Numbered from the stretch's first letter, positions 1 to 8,951 are shown. The stretch is DNA of 64,000 nt from Denitratisoma sp. DHT3 (GCF_007833355.1 NZ_CP020914.1:2528047-2592046); one strand, 5' to 3'. The notes: generated by a model from the letters alone, not told the origin. Program-made: numbers and translations.

Positions 1-285
1 ATGGCCGCGGCCTTCGACACCCAGGACCGCTTCTATCTGGTGCTGGCCCCCGAAGGCACCCGCAGCCTCACGCCGGGCTGGAAGAGCGGCTTCTACCGCA
101 TCGCCCTCGAAGCCGGCGTCCCCCTGGCCCTGGCCTTCATCGACTACGCCCGGCGGGAAGCGGGCATCGCCGAGTACCTCACCCTCAGCGGCGACGAGGC
201 CGCCGACATGGCCCACATCGCCGCCAGCCTGCAGGGCCGGCGCGGCCGGCGTCCGGAACTGGCTTCGCCGGTGAGGCTGCTGTGA
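1..285 (+). CDS. 1-acyl-glycerol-3-phosphate acyltransferase-like protein (5' partial)
   Basis: This is the C-terminal part of a PlsC-type lysophospholipid acyltransferase, a membrane-associated enzyme family that moves acyl chains onto lysophosphatidate or related acceptors. The visible piece contains the EGTR substrate-binding motif (residues 18-21), followed by the usual GFYRIALEAGVPL segment. The HX4D catalytic box normally lies before EGTR and is absent, so the gene begins upstream of the window and the ATG at base 1 is probably internal. Its TGA overlaps the GTG start of the ABC-F gene, so the two are probably co-transcribed. The exact acceptor substrate cannot be inferred. Confidence 0.75.
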   Translation: MAAAFDTQDRFYLVLAPEGTRSLTPGWKSGFYRIALEAGVPLALAFIDYARREAGIAEYLTLSGDEAADMAHIAASLQGRRGRRPELASPVRLL

Positions 286-2201
286 TCCAGCTGCGCAATC
301 TCGGCTTCGGCCGCGGCGGCGAGCTCCTGGTCGAAGGCGCCTCGCTGCAGGTCCATCCGGGCTGGCGCGTCGGCCTCACCGGCGCCAACGGCTGCGGCAA
401 ATCCTCCTTCCTCGCCCTGCTGCGGGGCCAGCTCCACGCCGACCGGGGCGACCTGGAAATGCCGCGGTCCTGGGTGGTGGGGCACGTGGCCCAGGACACA
501 CCCGCGCTGCCAGATGCCGCGCTGGACTTCGTGATCGGCGGCGACGAGGAATACGCCGCCATCGCCGCCGAGCTGGCGGCGATGGATGCCGCCCACCATG
601 CCGACGGCGAGCGCATCGCCACCCTCCACGGCCGCCTGCAGGAAATCGACGGCTACGGCGCCCGCGCCCGCGCCGCGGCCCTGCTCCATGGCCTGGGCTT
701 CGCCGACGCCGATCTCGCCCGCCCGGTGGCGGAATTCTCCGGCGGCTGGCGGGTGCGCCTGAACCTGGCGCGGGCGCTGATGTGCCGTTCCGACCTGTTG
801 CTGCTGGACGAGCCCACCAACCACCTCGATCTCGACGCCGTGCTCTGGCTGGAGGACTGGCTGCGCCGCTATCCCGGCACCCTGATCCTGATCTCGCACG
901 ACCGCGACTTCCTCGACGCGGTGGTGGAGCGGGTGCTGCACGTGGAGCAGCGGCGCATGACGCTCTACGCCGGCAACTACTCCGCCTTCGAGCGCACCCG
1001 CGCCGAGCGCCTGGCGGGGCAGCAGGCCAGCTTCGACAAGCAGCAGCGCCAGATCGCCCACCTGCACAGCTACATCGACCGCTTCCGCGCCAAGGCCACC
1101 AAGGCGCGCCAGGCGCAGAGCCGCCTGAAGGCGCTGGACCGGATGGAGCTGATCGCCGCCGCCCACGTCGATGCCCCCTTCAGCTTCGGCTTCCTGGAGC
1201 CGGCCGGCATGTCCGATCCGCTGCTGCAACTGGAAGCCGCCGACATCGGCTACGCCGCCGCGCCGCTCTTGCGGCGGATCACCCTCGGGCTGCGTCCCGG
1301 CATGCGCCTGGGCCTCCTGGGCCGCAACGGCGCCGGCAAATCCACCCTGGTCAAATGCCTCGCCGGCCTCTTGCCGCCCCTGGCCGGCAAACGCCTCGAA
1401 GGCCGCCACCTGGCCATCGGCTACTTCGCCCAGCACCAGCTGGAGCAACTGCGCCCCGACGAATCGCCGCTGCAACATCTGCTGCGCCTGGAACCGCAAA
1501 GCCGCGAGCAGGACCTGCGCGACTATCTGGGCGGCTTCGATTTCCGCGGCGACATGGCCACCGAGCCCTGCGGCCGCTTCTCCGGCGGCGAAAAAACGCG
1601 GCTCGCCCTGGCGCTCCTGATCCGCCAGCGGCCCAACCTGCTGCTGCTGGACGAACCCACCAACCACCTCGATCTGGAAATGCGCGAGGCCCTGACCCTG
1701 GCGCTGCAGGAGACCGAGGCCGCCGTGGTGCTGGTCTCCCACGACCGCCATCTGCTGCGCACCACCTGCGACGAGCTGTGGCGGGTGCACGACGGCGTGG
1801 CCGAGCCCTTCGACGGCGACCTCGACGACTACGCCCGCTGGCTGGAGAAGCTGCGCAATGAAGCCGTCACGACCGCCATGGCCGGCACCGACAGCGCGGA
1901 CAGGACCGCCCGCAAGGAAGCGCGGATGGAGAGCGCCGCCCAACGCCAGGCCCTGCTCGCACAACGCCGCCCCCTGGCGAAGGAGGCGGAGAAACTGGAA
2001 AAGCAGCTGGCCGGCTGGCAAGGCGAAAAAACCCTGCTCGACGCGCGCCTGGCCGACCCCGGCCTCTACAGCGGTCCCGACCGCACCCTGATGGAATCCC
2101 TGCTCAAGCGCCAGGCGGAGCTCGCCGCCGGCATCGAGGCGGCCGAACTGCGCTGGCTGGAAGTGCAGGCTTCACTGGAAACCCTGCCGGCGGTGGATTG
2201 A
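282..2201 (+). CDS. ABC-F family ATPase (YheS-like)
   Basis: This is a soluble protein with two fused ABC ATPase domains and no membrane segment, the ABC-F arrangement that acts on ribosomes. Walker A motifs are GANGCGKSS (about residue 33) and GRNGAGKST (about 346). Signature motifs are FSGGWRVRL (about 151) and FSGGEKTRL (about 432). Both Walker B regions read LLLDEPTNHLDL. The interdomain linker (about 225-310) is rich in Arg, Lys and Gln, and the C-terminus (about 545-600) is a charged coiled coil. The length of 639 aa matches E. coli YheS (about 637 aa) better than Uup or EttA. The GTG start overlaps the upstream stop codon, indicating translational coupling. Its specific ribosomal role is not resolved by sequence. 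Confidence 0.9.
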   Translation: MIQLRNLGFGRGGELLVEGASLQVHPGWRVGLTGANGCGKSSFLALLRGQLHADRGDLEMPRSWVVGHVAQDTPALPDAALDFVIGGDEEYAAIAAELAAMDAAHHADGERIATLHGRLQEIDGYGARARAAALLHGLGFADADLARPVAEFSGGWRVRLNLARALMCRSDLLLLDEPTNHLDLDAVLWLEDWLRRYPGTLILISHDRDFLDAVVERVLHVEQRRMTLYAGNYSAFERTRAERLAGQQASFDKQQRQIAHLHSYIDRFRAKATKARQAQSRLKALDRMELIAAAHVDAPFSFGFLEPAGMSDPLLQLEAADIGYAAAPLLRRITLGLRPGMRLGLLGRNGAGKSTLVKCLAGLLPPLAGKRLEGRHLAIGYFAQHQLEQLRPDESPLQHLLRLEPQSREQDLRDYLGGFDFRGDMATEPCGRFSGGEKTRLALALLIRQRPNLLLLDEPTNHLDLEMREALTLALQETEAAVVLVSHDRHLLRTTCDELWRVHDGVAEPFDGDLDDYARWLEKLRNEAVTTAMAGTDSADRTARKEARMESAAQRQALLAQRRPLAKEAEKLEKQLAGWQGEKTLLDARLADPGLYSGPDRTLMESLLKRQAELAAGIEAAELRWLEVQASLETLPAVD

Positions 2202-2246
2202 GGGCGGTCCGCGCTGCGCATCAGGCGCTCCGGACGCTCCGGACAC

Positions 2247-2699
2247 TCAAGCGCCGTCGCTGCGCGCTTGTACCACCAGCTGGTTGATGAAGCTCACCAC
2301 GGTTTCACCCCGCTGGTTGAAGAGTTCCACGTCCAGCCCCAGTACGCCACGGTCCGGGCGTTTGCTGGAGCGCCGCCGTTCTCCCAGCGTCAATCGCACC
2401 CGCAGCCGATCGCCGAGCAGGCCCGGGCGATGAAAGCGCACCTGATCCCACCCGCCCGCCGCGATGACCGCGAATTTCGGCATCGGCGCCGTGTGGCTGA
2501 GCCGGATGGCAATGCTCAACAACTGCGCGCCGGCGGCCGACAGCCTGCCGGCGGGCGTCTTGGCCGCCGCGGCCTCGTCCAGATGGATGGGGAACGGATC
2601 CCATTGCCGGGCGAACGCCTTGATGTCCTCCGCCGTCAGCTCGAACATCTCCTGCGACAGCCAACTTCCGTCTTGGGCGATGTCTTCGAAATACACCAT
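2247..2699 (-). CDS. MaoC/NodN-like hot-dog fold dehydratase
   Basis: The predicted 150-aa protein resembles MaoC-like enoyl-CoA hydratases, which hydrate 2-enoyl-CoA thioesters. The segment around residues 14-40 (LTAEDIKAFARQWDPFPIHL) has the family's D-x-x-P-x-H-x-D-like active-site layout, followed by a G-rich helix with SIAIRL. The open frame reaches 2834, but the extra 45 codons derive from a dispersed repeat. The ATG at 2699 has a GGAGG ribosome binding site about 5 nt upstream and was chosen. It is a single gene converging on the ABC-F gene. The acyl substrate is unknown. Confidence 0.75.
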   Translation of the reverse strand: MVYFEDIAQDGSWLSQEMFELTAEDIKAFARQWDPFPIHLDEAAAAKTPAGRLSAAGAQLLSIAIRLSHTAPMPKFAVIAAGGWDQVRFHRPGLLGDRLRVRLTLGERRRSSKRPDRGVLGLDVELFNQRGETVVSFINQLVVQARSDGA

Positions 2700-2726
2700 A
2701 TATCCTCCGCTGGAATGGAAATTTAG

Positions 2727-2797
2727 GCTCGCCTCCTTCGCCCCCTCGGGGGGGCGAGTCGGCTCGCTGCGCTCGATGTTACGGGGAACTTCGTGGC
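2727..2797 (-). repeat. Dispersed repeat, partial copy (subtype 2)
   Basis: This partial copy of the dispersed family keeps only the G/C-rich end and the CTCGCTGCGCTCGATGTTAC core, followed by ACGGGGAAC. The half carrying the AAAAGC arm is missing. It lies directly upstream of the MaoC-like gene and supplies the spurious upstream codons of that frame. A nearby motif at about 2847-2866 (GTGTCGCCGTGGTT) recurs at about 13873 and 24608. Confidence 0.6.
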
Positions 2798-2941
2798 AAA
2801 AGTGTGCCGTTTGCACCTCCGGCGCGGGCCGCACTTCCTTGGGGCGGGCCGTGTCGCCGTGGTTATCTACTTTCTCAAGATTGAACGATCAGGCATGCCT
2901 CGCCTTTATCATCGCGGTTTCACCACGTCACCAAGGTCATC

Positions 2942-3388
2942 ATGAATACGTCCCCGTCTTCCTCCGCGCACGATGCCAACGCTGTCCTGGGTACCTGGAA
3001 CCTCGTCGCCTTCGAGGTCGAAGCGCAGGCCACGGGCGAGCGCAGGCCGGCGTTCCCCAGCCCGAGCCGGGGCCGGCTGATCGTGCTGCCGGAGGGGATC
3101 ATGATGGCCCTCATCACCCTGGCGCCTGGTCCGCTGCCCAAGACCGCCGCGGACCAGGCGGCGGCCTTCAACACGATGATCGCCTACTCGGGGCGCTATC
3201 GCATCGAGGGCGACCAGTTCATGACGGACGTCGATCTGGCCTGGCACGCCGGCTGGGTGGGCAGCCTGCAGTTGCGCACCTATCGCTTCGTCGGGGAACG
3301 ACTGGAACTGATCTCGGCCTGGGCGCCCAACCCGGCGCAGCCGGAGCAGATGGGCCGGGGCATCCTCCTCTGGGAACGGGAGTCCTGA
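2942..3388 (+). CDS. Lipocalin-like domain protein
   Basis: This 148-aa protein carries the short lipocalin-like domain found in many bacterial single-domain proteins. It starts with the typical G-T-W segment (NAVLGTWNLVAFEVE, residues 12-26). It continues with predicted beta strands, including GRLIVLPEGIMMALI and a YSGRYRIEGDQFMTDVDL segment, and ends with WERES. No signal peptide is visible, so it is probably cytoplasmic. The beta-barrel fold suggests binding of a small hydrophobic ligand, but no ligand or pathway can be named. It stands alone and converges on selO. Confidence 0.7.
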   Translation: MNTSPSSSAHDANAVLGTWNLVAFEVEAQATGERRPAFPSPSRGRLIVLPEGIMMALITLAPGPLPKTAADQAAAFNTMIAYSGRYRIEGDQFMTDVDLAWHAGWVGSLQLRTYRFVGERLELISAWAPNPAQPEQMGRGILLWERES

Positions 3389-3413
3389 AGTCCCGGACCG
3401 CCGCCGCGCCGGC

Positions 3414-4895
3414 TCACGTGCCGCAGAAGGTGCGATAGGCGGCCGTCACTTCGGCGGGGGCCGGCTCGGTATAGGCGGCATCCTCGATCCGGGTCGTGAA
3501 GGGTCGTTGCAACACGTCCAGCAGGCGTTCGAAGGGGCCCAGGTCGCCGGATTCCACGGCGGCGGCAAGCGCCTCTTCCACCCGATGATTACGGGGAATC
3601 ACCCAGGGATTGGCCCGGGCCATGGCCGCCAATAGCTCGGAGCCGCGCCGGGGTTGGCGCTGCCGCCAGCGTTCGTGCCATGCAGCGAATGCCGCATCGT
3701 CGGCGTCGTGGAGGTGGCGCTCCGTCTCGGCGACGCCGACGGCAAGGTCGTGAAGCGCACGAAAGGCATTGGTGAAATCCCGCTGCCGGGCGTGCAGCAG
3801 GGCGAGGAAATCCTCGGCCAGGGCACGGTCGTCCTCGGGCCGACCCGTGTCGTCCAGACCCAGCTTGGCGCGCATGATTTTCAGATGATGCGCCTCGAAG
3901 CGTTCGCTGAAGGCGCTCACCGCGGCCGACGCCTGTTCGACGGCGCGGTCGCTGTCGGCGTCGATCAGCGGCAACAGGGTTTCGGCCAGCCGCGCCAGGT
4001 TCCATTGGGCGATCGCGGGCTGGTTGCCATAGGCGTAGCGACCGTGGTGGTCGATGGAACTGAAGACGGCGGCGGGATCGTAGGCCTCCATGAAGGCGCA
4101 GGGACCGTAGTCGATGGTCTCGCCGGAGAGGGTCATGTTGTCGGTGTTCATCACGCCATGGATGAAACCGACACCGAGCCAGCGCGCCACCAGATGGGCC
4201 TGCCGCTCCACGGCGCCTTCGAGCAGGGCCAGGTAGGGCGCGGGATGTCCGGCGAGTTCCGGGTAATGGCGGGCGATGACGTAGTCGGCCAGGCGCTTCA
4301 CGGCCTCCGGACCATGGTGGGCGGCGAAGTATTCGAAGGTGCCGACGCGCACGTGGCTCGCGGCCACGCGAGTCAGCACGGCGCCGGGCAGCGGCCGCTC
4401 CCGGCGCACCACGCCGCCGCTGGCCACCACGGCCAGGGCGCGGGTGGTGGGAATGCCCAGCGCGGACATGGCCTCGCCGATCAGGTATTCGCGCAGCGCC
4501 GGGCCCAGGGCGCACATGCCGTCGCCGTTGCGGGAAAAGGGGGTGCGGCCCGAGCCCTTGAAGGCGATGTCGCGGCGCCGGCCATGGCGGTCGATCACTT
4601 CGCCCAGCAGCAGGGCGCGGCCGTCGCCCAGTTGCGGCGAGAAACCGCCGAACTGATGGCCGGCGTAGGCCTGGGCCAGAGGTTCGGCGCCGCAGGGCAC
4701 CGTGTTGCCGGCCAGCACGGCCAGGCCATCCGGCCCGGCCAGCGCCGCCGGGTCGGCCCCAAGTTCTTCCGCCAGGGGACGGTTCAGGCAGATCAAGGCG
4801 GGCCGAGGGGCGGGTGTCGGCTGCCAGCGCACGTAGAACCCTGCCAGATCGCGGGCATAGCTGTTGTCGAAAGTGAAGAATGCGGGAGAAGTCAT
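3414..4895 (-). CDS. selO: Protein adenylyltransferase SelO (YdiU family)
   Basis: SelO is a pseudokinase-fold enzyme that transfers AMP from ATP to Ser, Thr or Tyr of target proteins, linked to oxidative stress. The 493-aa length fits the family (E. coli YdiU is 478 aa). Diagnostic segments are QLGDGRALLLGE (about 88-99), KGSGRTPFSRNGDG (about 113-126), the catalytic-loop-like GVMNTDNMTLSGE (about 246-258) and the metal-binding DYGPCAF. The protein ends FCGT, keeping the C-terminal Cys position that is selenocysteine in some eukaryotic homologues. The encoded residue is an ordinary TGC cysteine. It is monocistronic here. Confidence 0.93.
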   Translation of the reverse strand: MTSPAFFTFDNSYARDLAGFYVRWQPTPAPRPALICLNRPLAEELGADPAALAGPDGLAVLAGNTVPCGAEPLAQAYAGHQFGGFSPQLGDGRALLLGEVIDRHGRRRDIAFKGSGRTPFSRNGDGMCALGPALREYLIGEAMSALGIPTTRALAVVASGGVVRRERPLPGAVLTRVAASHVRVGTFEYFAAHHGPEAVKRLADYVIARHYPELAGHPAPYLALLEGAVERQAHLVARWLGVGFIHGVMNTDNMTLSGETIDYGPCAFMEAYDPAAVFSSIDHHGRYAYGNQPAIAQWNLARLAETLLPLIDADSDRAVEQASAAVSAFSERFEAHHLKIMRAKLGLDDTGRPEDDRALAEDFLALLHARQRDFTNAFRALHDLAVGVAETERHLHDADDAAFAAWHERWRQRQPRRGSELLAAMARANPWVIPRNHRVEEALAAAVESGDLGPFERLLDVLQRPFTTRIEDAAYTEPAPAEVTAAYRTFCGT

Positions 4896-5079
4896 CGGTG
4901 GTCGACGCGGGTTCGGACAGGTTCAGGCCATTTGGCCCATTTGACCCGAAGCTTATCGGGAAAGTGCCAACCCCATTGCGGCCAGGGGCAAAGGGTCCTT
5001 CTTTCCGCCCCTGAGATTCGATGAGGCGCGCTCGCGCGGTCGATCTCCTCTGGCGGGATGTTCAGGAGGCAGGGAATGA
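4896..5079. other. Intergenic flank between selO and the IS block
   Basis: This stretch carries the divergent upstream region of selO. I see no open frame with coding character, no tRNA and no clear terminator. The bases at its right edge (ACTAG, 5080-5084) are repeated at 6169-6173 and are the insertion target of the adjacent element. Confidence 0.5.
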
Positions 5080-5080
5080 A

Positions 5081-6064
5081 CTAGATGTCTAGTCCCGCCT
5101 GGTTATAAACACGTTTTTTGAACAATTCTGGTTTTTTCTGCTGCCATTCCTTGAGCGCCTGAATGGGAGAACGATGGTTGAGTGCGCGCTGCGGAATCTG
5201 CTGGTTGTAGGTTTTTACATAGCGCGCAAGCGTCGTCTCCAACTCAGCGGCTGAAGCAAATCGGGTCTGGCTCACCACCTCACTGATTCGGCCATTGAAA
5301 CGCTCGACCATCCCGTTGGTCTGCGGGTGGCGTGGCGGGCACAGGCGGTGCTCGATGTTCAGCGCCGCGCAGCGTACATCAAAGACGTGGCGTCCTGTGG
5401 GCTCACGCTTTTTGCTTGTGAAGCGGTCGGTAAACTGGCTGCCGTTGTCCGTGAGCAGTTTGACGATCTTCATCGGTGCGGCGCGTTCCAGGCGGTTCAA
5501 AAAATCCACGCTGCTACGCTCGCTTTGATCGGCATAGATATGCATGAACACCCAGCGTGTGGCGCGATCGATAGCCACAAACAGGTAGCGCCGCTCTTTT
5601 TCGTCGGGCATCTGCGGTAAGTACTTGATATCCATGTGCAGGAAGCCTGGCTCGTAATCCTTGAAGGTTTTGACAGAGGGCTGGATTTCGCCTGCATCGG
5701 CCAGTGCCTCGGCTTGTTGTTGGCGCAGGTTGGCCACGCCATGGCGGCGCAAGCAGCGATCCAGTCCCGAGCGCGAGACTTCCGGATTGATGAATTCGCG
5801 CACCACAGCCACCAGGTCATCTAACGGCAGCAGCGTCAGGCGCCGTAACGCCACGACAATCGCCTCTTGCGCAGGCGTCAGCGTGGTACAGAGCTTGTGC
5901 GGGCGGTGCGATAAATCCTCCGGACTATCGCGCCGCTTCCACTTACGCGCGGTCGCTACGCTGATGTTGTAGCGTTCTGCCAACTCAGCCAGCGATGCGG
6001 ATGACTGCTTGATCTCTGTTCGCGTTCGAGGGGTCGTTCGGGCTTGGGCGTGGACTTCACTCAT
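5081..6064 (-). CDS. IS481-family transposase
   Basis: The 327-aa transposase has an N-terminal helix-turn-helix (about residues 20-50, LAELAERYNISVATARKWKR) and an integrase-core domain. The DDE residues fall in HMDIKYLP (about 143), LLTDNGSQFT (about 206) and MVERFNGRISE (about 255). The frame is intact and seems functional. The last codons are GAC-ATC-TAG: the element end lies at TGT/ACA, so the TAG stop comes from the CTAG target duplication outside the element. Confidence 0.9.
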   Translation of the reverse strand: MSEVHAQARTTPRTRTEIKQSSASLAELAERYNISVATARKWKRRDSPEDLSHRPHKLCTTLTPAQEAIVVALRRLTLLPLDDLVAVVREFINPEVSRSGLDRCLRRHGVANLRQQQAEALADAGEIQPSVKTFKDYEPGFLHMDIKYLPQMPDEKERRYLFVAIDRATRWVFMHIYADQSERSSVDFLNRLERAAPMKIVKLLTDNGSQFTDRFTSKKREPTGRHVFDVRCAALNIEHRLCPPRHPQTNGMVERFNGRISEVVSQTRFASAAELETTLARYVKTYNQQIPQRALNHRSPIQALKEWQQKKPELFKKRVYNQAGLDI

Positions 6065-6169
6065 GTCGCTTGCTTCGCTTTCAAGGTTTCAATCAGACCA
6101 CGCATCACTTCTCTTGCTCGAAAGAGTGGCCAGCTACGAAGCGGGATATGATCACACGGGATGCAACAA
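5085..6169 (-). mobile_element. IS481-family insertion sequence
   Basis: The element carries one DDE transposase gene and imperfect terminal repeats that begin with TGT. The left end reads TGTCTAGTCCCGCC from 5086, and the right end (minus strand from 6168) reads TGTTGCATCCCGTG. About 14 of 22 positions match. It is flanked by ACTAG at 5080-5084 and 6169-6173. IS481 elements are known to target CTAG-containing sites, which fits. The size of about 1.08 kb is normal for the family. Edge positions are uncertain by one base. Confidence 0.8.
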
Positions 6170-6173
6170 CTAG

Positions 6174-7742
6174 CCCGGATATTTCACCAGCCCTATGATT
6201 TGGGCGCGTAGATATGCTGGACGGGTTGATCGTGATGCGTGTGGAGGCATTTGATCAAATCTTGATCAAATAAGCGAATTTCAGACGGACTTCCCCCAAC
6301 CCCCGAAGCTCACCATGTCGGGGACGCACTCGGTTGCGGCTATGGAGACGCCAAGGCGTTGGCGGCGATGAAGTAGATATCGCGCAGCGGATGGTGCGAC
6401 GCCAGCAGGATGCGAATGCGCCGCGTATTGCGAATCACCGCCGCCCCGATCTTGAGCAGTTTTACGCGAATCGTCGCCGCCGTGGCCTTCGCCAGATCGG
6501 TGTGCCGGAGCGCGATCTCGCGCAGGCGTTGCATCAGCGTGTAAGCCAATGCCGAGAACAAGATGCGCAGCCAGTTGGCCAGGAACTTGTGGCAACTGGC
6601 GCGCGTACCGAACAGATCCAACTGGGTTTCCTTGATCCGGTTCTCGGCCTCGCCCCGCTGGCAGTAGAGGTCGTCATACAGCTCCTCGGCAGGACGGTCG
6701 AGGTTGGTCACGATGAAACGCGGATTGGTGCCCTGGACGCCAAACTCCAGGCGGGTGATCAGGCGTCGTTCCCGATCCCAGCTCTTGGCGGCGTAGGAGA
6801 ATTGCCGGATCAGTCGCTGCTTGACCCCGGTGTCGTGGAAAGCCTGCGCCATCGTCTGCTCCCAGTCAGCTACGTGGCGATGCAGACGGGCATTCCTCGC
6901 CATCCCGATGATGTAGCCGACGCCGTGGCGTTCGCACCAGCGGATCAGGCGCTGGCGGCAGAATCCCGAATCCCCGCGCACAATGATCCGCAGGGCCGGC
7001 CAGGTCTGGCGTAGCCGGGTCACGATCAGCTTGATTACGGCGGCCGCATGCTTGGCACCGTCGATCCGGCTGCGGCGCAGGACGCAGGCGAGCATGGCCT
7101 TGCCAGCGAACACATACAGGGGCAGGTAGCAGTAGTGGTCGTAGTAGGCGTGGAACTCGGTCTGTTCCTGTTCCCCGTGCAGCGGGATGTCGGAGGCGTC
7201 GATGTCCAGCACCAGTTCCTCCGGACAGGTCGCCTGGCTAGCAATGAACTGGTCGACCAGTACCCGGTTCAAGGCCACGATGTCCGATCGCGTGGCCCGC
7301 TGCTCCAGCCGACACAGGGTCGGGCTGCTGCCCAATTCATCACCCGTGCCGACGGCGGTTTGCATCAGCGGGTCGTTGCGCAGGGCGGCATGGTCGTTCA
7401 GATCCTCGTACCCGCAGCACAGGGCATACAGGCGCTGGGCGACCAGGTCGCGCATCCCATGCGTGATGCGATCCTGATCCCGTGGGTCGTGCAGTGCTTC
7501 CGCTACCGCACGTGACAATCCAATGCGCCGGTCGACTTGCCGCAGCAGCATCAGGCCGCCATCGGAACTGAGCGCGCCACCCTCAAAATTCGCCTCAATC
7601 GTGCAACGACCCAGGCGCCCAAACTCCATGTCCCCACGCGTACAATTTGGCATCGGCGGAATACTCCGTTAACCCTGTCTCGACACCAGTATTAACGCGC
7701 CTCACGGCGATTCCGCCGACCTACTTTCGTGAAATATTCGGG
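6174..7742 (-). mobile_element. IS1380-family insertion sequence
   Basis: The ends are inverted repeats. CCCGGATATTTCAC at 6174-6187 matches the minus strand of 7729-7742 (CCCGAATATTTCAC) at 13 of 14 bases. CTAG flanks both sides (6170-6173 and 7743-7746) and is a likely 4-bp target duplication. The only gene inside is a full-length IS1380-type transposase. The left 150 bp (6188-6339) are non-coding. The right end lies 39 bp before the MarR start codon, so the insertion probably altered that gene's promoter. Confidence 0.85.
6340..7653 (-). CDS. IS1380-family transposase
   Basis: The 437-aa protein matches the DDE_Tnp_1 type transposases of the IS1380 family. It has the N-terminal FEGGALSSDGGLMLLRQVD signature (about residues 24-42). 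Catalytic acidic residues fall in LVLDIDASDIPLHG (about 148-160) and IIVRGDSGFC (about 225-234). The Y-x-x-R-G-x-x-E-N-R-I-K-E box is present at about 333-345. The frame is complete, so the element could be active. Confidence 0.9.
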   Translation of the reverse strand: MPNCTRGDMEFGRLGRCTIEANFEGGALSSDGGLMLLRQVDRRIGLSRAVAEALHDPRDQDRITHGMRDLVAQRLYALCCGYEDLNDHAALRNDPLMQTAVGTGDELGSSPTLCRLEQRATRSDIVALNRVLVDQFIASQATCPEELVLDIDASDIPLHGEQEQTEFHAYYDHYCYLPLYVFAGKAMLACVLRRSRIDGAKHAAAVIKLIVTRLRQTWPALRIIVRGDSGFCRQRLIRWCERHGVGYIIGMARNARLHRHVADWEQTMAQAFHDTGVKQRLIRQFSYAAKSWDRERRLITRLEFGVQGTNPRFIVTNLDRPAEELYDDLYCQRGEAENRIKETQLDLFGTRASCHKFLANWLRILFSALAYTLMQRLREIALRHTDLAKATAATIRVKLLKIGAAVIRNTRRIRILLASHHPLRDIYFIAANALASP

Positions 7743-7781
7743 CTAGACTCGCCGGCCTGCCCGGATCGCCAGGAAGCCGCC

Positions 7782-8285
7782 ATGTCCGTCAAAAAGAACC
7801 CGACCGTGCCGCCCGCTGGAATGGATATCGAGTCCTATCAGACCCAACACAAGATGCCGCTTGGGTTTCTGATGGGCATGGTGAACAACGCGCTGATCCA
7901 TCGCGTGGACATGGCGCTGGCTCCGTGGAGCATCACCGGCTCGCAGTGGGGCGTCTGCCGCATGATTCAGAAAGGCCTGGGCAGCACGGCGGCCGACCTC
8001 TGCCGCATCTACGGCTACGATTCCGGCGCGATCGCCCGGATTCTGCAAGCCCTGGAGAAGAAGGGCCTGATCCGGCGCGAACGCAGCCCCGACGACCAGC
8101 GCCGGATGGATATCAAGGTCACCGATCAGGGGCATGCACTGATCGCTGAATCGCTGCCCAGCGTGCGACGGGTCGGCACCCGCACCATCAAGGGCTTCAC
8201 CGAGGAAGAGGTGAGCCTGTTCAAGGACTTCGTGCTGCGGGCCTACGTGCAGTTGATCGGCGAGGACGCCGACGAGGAGGAGTAG
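7782..8285 (+). CDS. MarR-family transcriptional regulator
   Basis: This is a winged helix-turn-helix regulator of 167 aa. The DNA-binding region spans about residues 65-115 (LCRIYGYDSGAIARILQALEKKGLIRR, then the wing ERSPDDQRRMDIKVTDQG). The ATG at 7782 has an AGGAAG ribosome binding site. The frame is open to 7647, but those codons fall in the IS1380 element and its flank. The gene stands alone beside a convergent lipoprotein gene, so its target is unclear. The IS insertion just upstream probably separates it from its original promoter and operator. Confidence 0.88.
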   Translation: MSVKKNPTVPPAGMDIESYQTQHKMPLGFLMGMVNNALIHRVDMALAPWSITGSQWGVCRMIQKGLGSTAADLCRIYGYDSGAIARILQALEKKGLIRRERSPDDQRRMDIKVTDQGHALIAESLPSVRRVGTRTIKGFTEEEVSLFKDFVLRAYVQLIGEDADEEE

Positions 8286-8311
8286 CCTCAGCGGGTCCCG
8301 CCGGACCGCCG

Positions 8312-8731
8312 CTACTGGCCCTTGAAGACCAGATCGTAGCTGCGGGACTGGTCGTCCACGCACACCCCGCCGCCTTGGCCGCCGCCGCCGCTGCTCAGGT
8401 CGCAGCGCAGACCCTTGCCGTCGGGGGACGTCAGCAAGGCCTTGTAGGCGGTGCTGTCGCCATAGGACTGGATGGCGCCGAACTGGGAATGACGCCTGCC
8501 GTAGGAGTAGGTTTCGATGAAACCGTAGCTGTCGGACGACGCCGTCCGTATCATCGGCCCGCTGTAGCCGACGCCTTCGATGGTCACCGACAGGATCGAT
8601 GCCCCGTAGCCGTCGCTTTGCACCAGGCCGCCGTAGATCTTGCCGCTGTCGCGGCCCATCAACTGCACCTGGGACTGGCTGGCGCAACCCGCCAGCAGCG
8701 CGGCCAGGGCGAGCGGTATCAGTCTGTTCAT
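8312..8731 (-). CDS. Hypothetical lipoprotein
   Basis: The 139-aa product begins with a short hydrophobic signal and a lipobox, LLAGC, with the lipidated Cys at about residue 16, so it should be anchored in the envelope. The mature part is rich in Gly, Ser and Tyr. It includes a [13 protein letters not shown] stretch (about 116-128) and two further Cys residues after the lipobox. I recognise no family. It converges on the MarR gene with a gap of 26 bp. Confidence 0.75.
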   Translation of the reverse strand: MNRLIPLALAALLAGCASQSQVQLMGRDSGKIYGGLVQSDGYGASILSVTIEGVGYSGPMIRTASSDSYGFIETYSYGRRHSQFGAIQSYGDSTAYKALLTSPDGKGLRCDLSSGGGGQGGGVCVDDQSRSYDLVFKGQ

Positions 8732-8799
8732 GGCAATCTCCTCGTCGCGGAAAACGATGTCAGGCTTTTCCAGATACTTTCAAGTCTAGCGTGAAAAAC

Positions 8800-8949
8800 G
8801 AGCTTTTCCGCCGCGCCACCTTTCCCACGATGGGGAAAAGCGGCACGCGGCGCCAGCCGCATCCTATCGGTGCCATTACAACGTTCCCCCAAACATCCGA
8901 GCGCAGCGAGCCGTATCGAACCCCCCGGAGGGGGGCGAAGGGGGGCGAG
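8800..8949 (+). repeat. Dispersed repeat, full copy (subtype 1)
   Basis: Full copy, about 150 bp. The order is GAGCTTTTCCGCC, then a GGGGAAAAGCGGCACG segment, CCTATCGGTGCC, CCCCCAAACATCCGAG, CGCAGCGAGCCGTATCGAAC and a G/C-rich tail containing CCCCCCGGAGGGGGG. The tail abuts a TATAAT hexamer just before uppP. Confidence 0.85.
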
Positions 8950-8951
8950 GG

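Noticed and set aside
144..2021. Long minus-strand open frame opposite the ABC-F gene
   Set aside because: It is antisense to a gene with complete ATPase motifs, rich in Gln/Gly/Ala/Val as expected from GC-rich shadow frames, and has no recognisable domain.
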